Source: Conoideocrella luteorostrata
Lineage: Eukaryota > Ascomycota > Sordariomycetes > Hypocreales > Clavicipitaceae
NCBI GenBank assembly: GCA_032433595.1
Contig: JASWJB010000063.1
Span: forward strand, 101,089-165,088
DNA length: 64,000 bases
Direction: 5' to 3'
Shown: positions 56,230 through 64,000 of the stretch, one piece after another
Layout: each line of letters opens with the position of its first letter
Numbering within the stretch: the stretch's first letter is position 1
The notes under the pieces: model-generated
What the model was told of the DNA's origin: nothing
The model's input: the letters and a program-made list of their open reading frames with translations, nothing else
Database searches by the model: none
Made by a program: the position numbers and the translations under genes

Positions 56230-57854
56230 ATGTCTTTCCGGGCGTTTGCCGTGCGAGCTGGTTCTGCTGCCAATTCTGCCAGCTGGAACTTGAGAAGCAA
56301 ATTCAACATGTCGCACTCCGCTAAAGTCTTGAGCTCAATAGGAGCGCGATCTGTATGTATTCCCTAAGACGCTCAACTGCCCCGCAAAAAAGGACTGCAA
56401 AATAAACTCCCCAGCTTATTCACATGCAATGATGGTAATGTGTACTAATTAAGTTGACATAGCTGTCCACCGAGGCTGCTACTATCAAAGAACTTCCCGG
56501 AGATGAAGCCAACGATGTCGTCTTCGAGAGCAAGTACGGCCTGCGCACCGTCATGCTCAACCGACCCAAGAAACTCAACTCCCTCAATGGCTCCATGATC
56601 CGCAAGATCGTGCCTCGCCTGATCGAGTGGGAGAAGTCCGACATGGCCAACATTGTGGTGATGAAAGGTGCTGGCGAGAAGGCCCTGTGCGCCGGTGGCG
56701 ATGTTGCTGCGCTTGCTCAGTACAATCAGGAGGGTGGTGAAGGGTGGAAAAAGTCTGCCGAGTACTTTGGGCTTGAATACAAGCTGGATCACTACATTGC
56801 CACGTACCAGAAGCCATATATTGCTTTCATGGATGGCATCACCATGGGCGGTGGTGTAGGGCTCAGCATTCACGCTCCCTTCCGAATTGCTACGGAAAAG
56901 ACTGTCTTTGCCATGCCTGAAACTACAATTGGTTTTTTCCCTGATGTCGGGGCATCATTTTTCCTGCCTAGGATGAACGGATCCGTTGGTACCTATCTCG
57001 CCTTAACGAGCGATCGGTTGACCGGCCCCAACGTCTTTTATTCCGGTGTGGCCACGCACTACCTTCACTCGACTAGCCTGCCTGATCTAGAGGCTCGCTT
57101 GGCGGAACTGAGGTTCAGAGACGATGATGCTCTCCCTCAGAGGCTTGCCATCATCAACGACACCTTGGAGGAATCCTGCACTGGTCTGCCTTATGACCAG
57201 CCCATGCAGCTAGGCGGCGCTGTACGGCAGGCTATTGACCGATGCTTTGGGAAGAACAACATCACAGACATCATGGCTGCCCTGAAGGACGAGACGGGAG
57301 AAACGGAGGAGTGGGCCCAGAAGACACTGGCTACCTTGCAGAAACGATCACCCACAGCCGTGCATGTGACCCTGAGGCAGATGCGAGTTGGTGGCAAGTG
57401 GGACATTGCTGAAACATTTGACAAGGAGCATCAAATCGCCAGCAAGTTTATGCAACATCACGACTTCACCGAGGGCGTGACGGCTCTGTTGGTTCGCAAG
57501 GAGAAGCCCAAGTGGCAGCCTGAGTCACTAGACGCCATCCCGGCCAGCCAGAACGTATCCCAGCCCTTCTTCGACTTTGACAAGAGCCAGTCTTTGCCAC
57601 TGTTCACGGATCGCACCTACTCAGAATACCCCTACCATAACCTAGGCGTACCCACGGAGAAGGAAATCAAGGCCGCCGTTAGTAGCAACAGCTACACACC
57701 TCAAGAACTCACCAAAACAATCGTCGCATCAAGAAATGGGCGCCAGGGCATCTCGGACATCGTCAAAGAGATTATCAGCCGGAGAACGACAGTGGACGCT
57801 CAAGGTAAGGTGAAGTGGATGAGTGAGGATTCGTCGGCATTGAGCCGGCTGTAG
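56230..57854 (+). CDS. 3-hydroxyisobutyryl-CoA hydrolase-like, mitochondrial (Ehd3 type)
   Basis: Crotonase-superfamily protein related to HIBCH, which acts in valine degradation; the yeast homolog Ehd3 is also a mitochondrial ribosome component (mS47). Model join(56230..56352, 56463..57854), 504 aa. The N-terminus (MSFRAFAVRAGSAANSASWNLRSKF is its span) is Arg/Ser/Ala-rich without acids, a mitochondrial presequence. The crotonase core includes MLNRPKKLNSLN, the oxyanion-hole segment ALCAGGD (115-121), DGITMGGGVGLS, and catalytic E194 and D202 in MPETTIGFFPDVGASFFL. The C-terminal HIBCH extension follows to the stop at 57854. The intron has donor GTATGT, branch GTACTAAT and acceptor CATAG. 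Hydrolase activity is likely since both acidic residues are present; a structural role is possible. Confidence 0.92.
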
Positions 57855-59932
57855 ATGTGGATAATCTAAAGAGTAGACATGTGACCAAAAACAGCAATGA
57901 CGGCGTTAGGCAATAATTGCCCTTGTATATTACGAATGACTGCAAAAATATAACTTTCATCTAATTTTAATTTTTGTTTCTTTCGTCACTCGTGGGTTCG
58001 TCTCAATACGTAACTATACGGTATCAGATGCTGGCTACACCTGCCCGAGAACGTTGACCAACAGTTCGAATAATTCCATCTAAAATTTTATTTCTGGAAA
58101 ATGCATTCAACACTTGTGATGTGCCGACAAGACATGAATAAAACGGTATGCGATGACAGACCAGACCAAACATGGCGATATTCCATGGCGCATCTGTTCA
58201 TGTCGTTGTGCCGTGGTGGCAAACAACATCGTAGGCTGCGAGGGCGGCAAATTCACGGAGCGCAATAACCTCAACTTTCAGGACGGGCGCTTGTGGTACT
58301 TGTGGGTAGTGCAATAACTAAAGAGCGCAGCGTTGGTAAAAGAAGGTGGGTGAGGTGAGGGGCCAGGGTGGCAGCCTAATCGAATGTCTTCATGTTACCG
58401 AAATGAAGTCAGCGAGGGAATATCACCCCGCCTCAGGATTCCGGAAAAGACGACCAACTCAACACCAAGGAAAAGGGGGGGGGTTGTTAGCAACAGTGAA
58501 TCGGTGATGACGAGAGCCAAAAAGCGGGGATAATATTGAGTAGTTACAATACAAGATGGATGGAAGTTGGTTCGCTCTTGATAGATGATGGATGGGTGGA
58601 TGACTACGGTGTGTGCATGATGGCTTCATCCTCGGTGGCATGGGGGACGGGTATAAAAGGATGGGCCGCCCAGTTCTCCTCGCAAGCGAAACATGAGAAA
58701 CCAAATGACGGGACCAAAGCAGCAGTCCAGGACACGAGATCAGGACTTCAGCTTCCACTCGGAGCAGGCAAGGAGCAAGCAACACCAGGAGGACACCGCT
58801 CAGACTGGAACAAAGACGCAAAGTCGAAAGATCGAAAATTCCTCACCAAATTGACCAAGACCTGAGACGAGCCATCGAAGACTGGTTGCCAGGTCAGACG
58901 GAGCGAGCAACTTAAGTCCGGTCTCTGGCTCAGTTGTATAATAAGCAAGACTGACTCGGTCTCAGCACCTCGTCACCTCATCACCTCATCATACTCTTCC
59001 TTTGTGGACTCCGTACTCCGTATTCGTCACTTAGACAAACAACGAGGTGGTCCGAAACCGTGGTCCGAAGACCCAGCTTCGGCAGGTGGAGCCCCAGTCG
59101 GCGTTGCTCCAGATCGAAGTCTGCGCTGCTACTCCGTAGTGTACTTGTAATTACGGAGTATTCTGTACAGTACGCGGTACTTAGAAGTTAGCTGCCAGTT
59201 GCAGCGTCTTTCACCAAGGACACGCTGCCTCCATTCCAAAAGCACCCAAACCAGCAGGCGGCAGGCAAGCACGCTGACATCGCCTAATAACCGTCACGTG
59301 TATTGGCGCGACTAGGGCGTGTCGAACTACCCTCATCCCGAGGGCTGGTGAGTGCACACTGAACTTTGTGGCTGGATTGCAGTGCTGTTCGTCAAGTGTT
59401 GTGGTCTGCTTGTTTGTTGGTGCGACAGCTAACTGGCCTGCTGAACGTTGCTACCACCACCATAACATCTTCCCCCCGAACAAGCCAGGCACAACTGCGC
59501 TGGCAGGATTTTTACATCTTGTTATTCTCTACTTTCACCTCGCCATCGCGTTGCTTTCTCTCTTTCTTTTTTAAAGACCTCTAACATCATCTTTTAAGCT
59601 TTCTCGAACAACTGCACTATTGATCTATCCGTGCATTTTATCTTACTCGAGTCTCTCTGGTCGCTTGCCGCGGCGCGCCTGCAGCTGTTTTAAAGTGGCA
59701 GATCCACTCCGACGTACAACGCGACCAGGCGGGCATCAGCGCGTCACGAACATGACACCCGCCTCCCCAATTTGATAGTCGTACAATTACCAGCGCTCAC
59801 CTCTCCACTCCACATCTAGACCTCTAGATCTCCAATTTGCCTTTTGCACCTTTTCTTTTGCACGTCTTGTAGCCTTCCAGGCGTGTATATTCCTTCGCAT
59901 ATTGCTCACTGCCTCCCACGGGGAATCTAGCG
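57855..59932. other. Intergenic and long leader of the GATA/Spt21-like gene
   Basis: No coding sequence supported. Contains TATAAAAG at 58652-58659 without an adjacent gene, ACTCCGTACTCCGTA (59008-59022) and an inverted pair TACTCCGTA / TACGGAGTA (59130-59160). The last 600 bp is pyrimidine-rich, as in a fungal promoter and 5' leader. Confidence 0.6.
59130..59160. repeat. Inverted TACTCCGTA / TACGGAGTA pair
   Basis: Nine-base arms (59130-59138 and 59152-59160) are separated by 13 bp in the upstream region of the Spt21/Ams2-like gene. Confidence 0.85.
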
Positions 59933-62900
59933 ATGGCTTCGCCGGTTCCTGTCGGAGCGATGGGAAACGGCTCTTGGAACAGCCAGTATGCTCAACACCA
60001 GCAACAAACGGTGCAACATCAAAGAAGTCAGCAGCAGCAGCACATGCCTCCTCAGACTGAAGCCGACGAATCGGGTCTTCATAGTAGACCCATGGGTCGT
60101 ATGTTTTCTCTGCCTCCGCGCATCTGTTTCTCCAAGTGCTCGGGTTAACACAGTGTCTGCAGTCAAGGTCCATTATACTTTCGACAAGGAAGGCAAAGTC
60201 AATTGCTTAGCCAGATACCCACAAACCTTCCACATTCAAACAGTGCCCATTGACGAGACGAATTTCATTGGCATAATCGATTTGCGGTCATGCATTCATG
60301 CCATCATAGAGTGCAGTCCTGAGCTTACCGGACAGGAGAGTGACTACACTATTTACGCTGTCGACTTTTCGGAACCCGACACGCCCCTGGTGGGACAAGG
60401 CATGCTCTCACGGGCCCTCGATTCGATACGGAATGACTCAATGATGCAGCAGCCCAAGATGGTCACCGGACGTGTCACAAAGAATCTCTTGGGGGTTTTT
60501 GGAGGTGGCAACCGTGAGACCCTAGAGGTCAGATTGCGACTATCAGAGGCAGCAAGGCCGAATCGACATGTCCGACACAACAGCTCAGATTTCCATCAAA
60601 GTAGGCCGATGGAGAACGCCATGACTCCCACAGGCACATCCGAATGGAATTCGTTTATGCAATCAAATCCACACATCGGTCAAAATCAAACGCAGATGGG
60701 TCACGTTTCACGTGTTGCCTCTCCAGCGTTGTCACAAGGCCAAGGCCACCATCCAAATATGATGGGCAGACGAGACTCTTTCGGTCCAACACACCAGCAC
60801 CAGCATCAGCCCCAGCAGCCGCATCAGATGATCACGACGATGTCTGGACAGGAGGTGCAGAGAATTGCACCCATCCCAGTGGACCCAAGTGAACGACACG
60901 TAGATGGAGTTGCGCCATCATCATCACGACCCTCGAGTCGGACATCTAACAGAGCGCCGAGAAGAAAACCTCCTACTGGTCGCCCTCGTGGTAGACCAAG
61001 AAAGAAGCCCGTGGAAGGAAATACGTCTGGATATGAAGATGGCACAGAAGGCGAGGATGGCCCTACAAAGAAGAGAGCAAAGACCACGGTAGTCGAGAAG
61101 GCTACACCAAACCCCTTCGCGAATGGCCCCGAGTCGTTGAGGGTTGCCGCCAGCACCGCTGGCTCGCTACGAAACTTCCGGCCAATTTTGGCCAACAATG
61201 ACGGCGCTTCTGGTGACAACAGTCACCTTCAAGAAATTCCTCGAGCTCCTACGCCTGTACCAAATGGCCCTATGCGAAACCTTCCTGGAGCAGGGCCCGG
61301 CCCAGCCAAGTTAAGACGAGAATCTGCCTTGAGCCAGCAGCCCCTGTCAAATAACTCCTCTTTTGCAGAGTCCGGGCGGCCATTATCTCCCAGCCAGGAC
61401 GATGGTCGATCACCAGACTCTATAGCACCAACTCCCCTCTATTCCGAAGCCAGTCCAGCCGATATTGGCTCCTCTCCGCCGGTACAACGAGCGACTCCTT
61501 TTCTCCGTTCGAGCCCTCCTCCCTCTAGTCCAGTCCTTCCCCCGATGCCGCCAACCGAGCTTCCCTGCGATACCAGCTTCGCCACTGATGACCTAGACGA
61601 TCTTTTTGGTGACGAGCCCATACAAGTCGCCCCAAAGCAGATTCCTCCTAGAGTAGTCCCCCTGACCCGAAAGCCTACCGAAGCACGAAATGCCAGCGGA
61701 ATACCGATCCAGGTTTTTCAAATGCAGGACGGACCAGGTGGGCAAGACATGGTTCACATTTGCAGTTACAACACGCCCCAGCCCAACTCGAATCCTGCAA
61801 ACGCACTGTCTGATAATCAATCCCTACCCCCTCTGAAGAAGGCGCCTATGAGGATAGCGGCAAAGAAGAAGCCGAAGCCTACGTCCCCGCCAGGCATGGC
61901 TCCCACTCCACCTCCTACGACTGATGCTGTAGAGAAGCCTGTGAGCCCCGCGCTGACCGCCGAGGCAGGGATGGTTGAGAAGGGAAATGTCACGTCCGTC
62001 CATAAGCCGGCCATGGCGCCTCAAACTACAATTGAACCGTCGCAAACAAAGGACATCTCGAAAGACAGCGAGAAGGACGATGGAAAAGACGCGCAAAAGC
62101 AAAGCCCGAAGAAACCTGAGATTGCTCCAGTGCCTGTGATACAGAAAGCGCCACGGCAATTAAGCCGATCTCAATCGGCTGGCCCTTTAGCTCTACCAAC
62201 AATGCCAGCTAGCGAGCCTGCTGGTTCATCGTCTTTGTCTCAATCCATTTTTGCCGAGCCAGAACGACCTGCGCCTCCAGTTGCATCAACCTTAAAGCGA
62301 GCTGCGTCTACTGGTCCATTAACACTACCAAATGCAGCAAGCGATCCTGTTGTGCCCATTGCAGCCGCGAACAACACTTCATTACCAGACTTATCAGTTC
62401 CCAGGAGCGATGCCATTCCCACTCCGTCATCTCCCCCAGCTACGTCCAGGTCGAACAAGAACATTGTGAAGAAGCACGCCATCAAGCAGCGGCTGGAGGA
62501 GGCTATCATGAATGGTGAGATGCCTCCATACTGCAGCAATTGTGGAGCTATTGAGACGCCAACTTGGCGCAAAATCTGGGTACAGGAGAACGATGGCGTT
62601 CCTGAATACTGTGAATACTCGGTAGAACCTGGGAAAATCACGGCCATTGAGATATTGAAACGAGACGCTGAAGATAGGCCAACTTTGCACCGTCTTATCA
62701 AGAAGAGCCTAGGTTCTGATGATGATAAAGCAAAGTGGCAGGAGCGACTTCTTTGCAACCCTTGTGGAATCTGGCTGACCAAATGCAAGAGTCACCGCCC
62801 GCAAGACAGATGGGACAAGGATGCTTCTCGGCTAGGGCAGGAACGCAGGAAACGGGGTTCGGGACGAAGCACCTCCCGGGCCAAAAAGTCTCGTGGTAGA

Positions 62901-63893
62901 AGTGATGTGACAGTAAATCCAACATCAGAGGCTTATTTTCACACGGACGCTCTTGGGCCTATTGAACCATCCTCGCCCAAGCAGCCAGAAGGTGATATCT
63001 CGGGCACTCATTCATCGCTAGAATCGGGTAATCGAGAGGTGTCCGCAAATACCGATGTGCAAGATACACAATCCAACCCCGGGTCAACGCATTCTAGAGG
63101 AAGCAGGGAAAGTGGTGCGGGTAAGAGCCCCGTGGACATGGAATTCGACGAAGCTGTTGGGAGCACGAAAAGGCTGCTATTTCCTTCACCCCGTAAGGAA
63201 GGCGTGCTGAAGACTTTATCTGAGGTACATGTGAACATCATGCAGACTCCTGATGAGTGTCGGCCGAAGGGCACTATCGTCGGCAAGGAGAACGTGGCAA
63301 CGACAAACACAGATGGCCAAAACGACGAGCATAACGGCATCTCTACTTTGCTCAAGAGCCCAGCAGGAGCCCGTCCATCCACGCCTCCACCAAATTCTAA
63401 GACTGGAACCCCTAACGAGCCTTTCAAGACACCTACACGCCCTACACCAAACCACCGACCGATTACAAGGAGTATATCTCGATCGATCAGATCGATACGA
63501 TCAGTTGCTTCTCCAGGACAGCTAGCATCGCTCCAGCGAACTCCCACCAAGACTCCGCGAGTTGCATTTGGAAACCTGGGAAGCGTAGGTCACAGACGTA
63601 GCCCACGTAACCACCAAGGAGAATTTGAAATTTTTGATACTCCTATCAGTCGCACTATAAGTCAAATGTTCTCCGACGGCACCGGTTTCGGCGACAATGA
63701 CTTAGATCTGAGCAATCTCCCAGCTCTTGACGGCAGCGCAGGCGGTTTCATTGACTTTGGCAATCTCTTGAGCACTGACGCCGTTATGCCAAGCTCTCCT
63801 CCAAGAGACGGTTCCATGTCATTTGATTATCATGCTTCCTCTAGCGTTTGGGCACAGTGGGACTTGGATAGCGGCAGTATGGATACAACCTGA
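59933..63893 (+). CDS. Spt21/Ams2-like GATA zinc-finger protein with AT-hook
   Basis: Nuclear regulator combining an Spt21-like N-terminus with a GATA-type finger, as in fission yeast Ams2, which controls histone gene transcription; that role is inferred here. Model join(59933..60098, 60163..63893), 1298 aa. Exon 1 (MASPVPVGAMGNGSW, Gln-rich) joins at PMG-LKVHYTFDKEGKVNCLARYP. The N-terminal domain (57-200) includes YTIYAVDFSEPDTPLVGQGMLS and MVTGRVTKNLLG (in parts). An AT-hook (GRPRGRPRKK) lies near residue 325. The zinc ligands are C846, C849, C920 and C923, with TPTWRKIW after the first pair and CNPCGIWLTKCKSHRP at the second: CX2C-X70-CX2C, far longer than a standard GATA finger. Basic RRKRGSGRSTSRAKKSRGR follows. 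Long disordered regions and many SP/TP sites suggest phosphoregulation. The intron has donor GTATGT and acceptor CTGCAG. Confidence 0.88.
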
Positions 63894-64000
63894 TCCGAGC
63901 TCGACTATGCGAAGGGACGATTGACTGTATTGGATGTATGGCGACGGGGATTTAGAGGAATGGACTACGGCATAATATAATGGGCGTTTTCTCTTTTTTT

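Noticed and set aside
1..64000. Secondary-metabolite gene cluster around the FMO, PhzF, dioxygenase or DUF4188 genes
   Set aside because: No backbone synthase (PKS, NRPS, terpene cyclase, DMATS) is present and the candidate tailoring enzymes are scattered among housekeeping genes.

Overview
The window is nuclear DNA of a filamentous ascomycete (Pezizomycotina). Genes carry short introns of about 43-105 nt with GTRWGT-type donors, CTAAY/CTGAY branch sites and NYAG acceptors. Gene density is about one per 3-4 kb on both strands. Diagnostic fungal families are present: Ssd1, Mkt1, Dfg5/Dcw1 GH76, DUF4188, Rds1-type ferritin-like protein, a PNP-NACHT NLR relic and an Spt21/Ams2-like GATA protein. 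The order Hypocreales is my best guess from the overall gene style, but the sequence alone does not prove it. No rRNA, convincing tRNA, CRISPR array, viral gene or intact transposon was recognised. The window contains one 10-N assembly gap (3542-3551).

Layout. 0-6.6 kb: an FAD monooxygenase convergent with a PLP-dependent serine racemase/threonine dehydratase-like enzyme, then a simple-repeat-rich stretch with the gap and a doubtful Gly-rich ORF, then a secreted GH33 sialidase. 6.6-11.8 kb: a gene-poor tract holding a broken fungal NLR gene (PNP domain, NACHT, C-terminal remnant). 11.8-16.3 kb: a PhzF-family enzyme, the Tlg1/syntaxin-6-type SNARE and the mRNA export factor Gle1. 19.6-24 kb: a three-exon SSD1. 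26.5-27.6 kb: a ferritin-like Rds1-type secreted protein. 29.4-32.3 kb: MKT1. 33.5-38.1 kb: a 2-oxoglutarate/Fe(II) dioxygenase convergent, with 23 bp between stop codons, with a LIG4-like ATP-dependent DNA ligase. 40-41.7 kb: a fungal-specific Ser-rich protein. 43.4-46.3 kb: a DUF4188 protein convergent with a secreted TIM-barrel-like protein. 46.3-50.7 kb: gene-poor. 50.7-54.9 kb: a GPI-type GH76 mannosidase and dihydroxyacetone kinase. 55.2-57.9 kb: the spliceosomal Sm protein SmD2, divergent from a mitochondrial 3-hydroxyisobutyryl-CoA hydrolase-like protein. 59.9-63.9 kb: an Spt21/Ams2-like protein with an AT-hook and a split GATA finger.

How the genes relate. There is no obvious biosynthetic cluster; most genes are housekeeping. 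Several act on RNA fate (SSD1, MKT1, GLE1, SMD2), others on the wall and secretion (SSD1, GH76, TLG1) and others on carbon or amino-acid metabolism (DAK, HIBCH-like, PLP enzyme, FMO). I read this proximity as coincidence.

The most unusual non-genic signal is a family of about 30 short, often palindromic TACGGAGTA/TACTCCGTA elements. I found them only in noncoding DNA, frequently as tandem or inverted pairs. The most notable gene-level observations are the decayed NLR, a pseudo-catalytic Ssd1 with five NDR-kinase consensus sites, the CX2C-X70-CX2C split GATA finger, and several very small exons (7 nt and 17 nt) that automated annotation would probably miss. Exon boundaries were derived by hand from reading-frame continuity, splice consensus and family knowledge, and none has been checked against RNA data.
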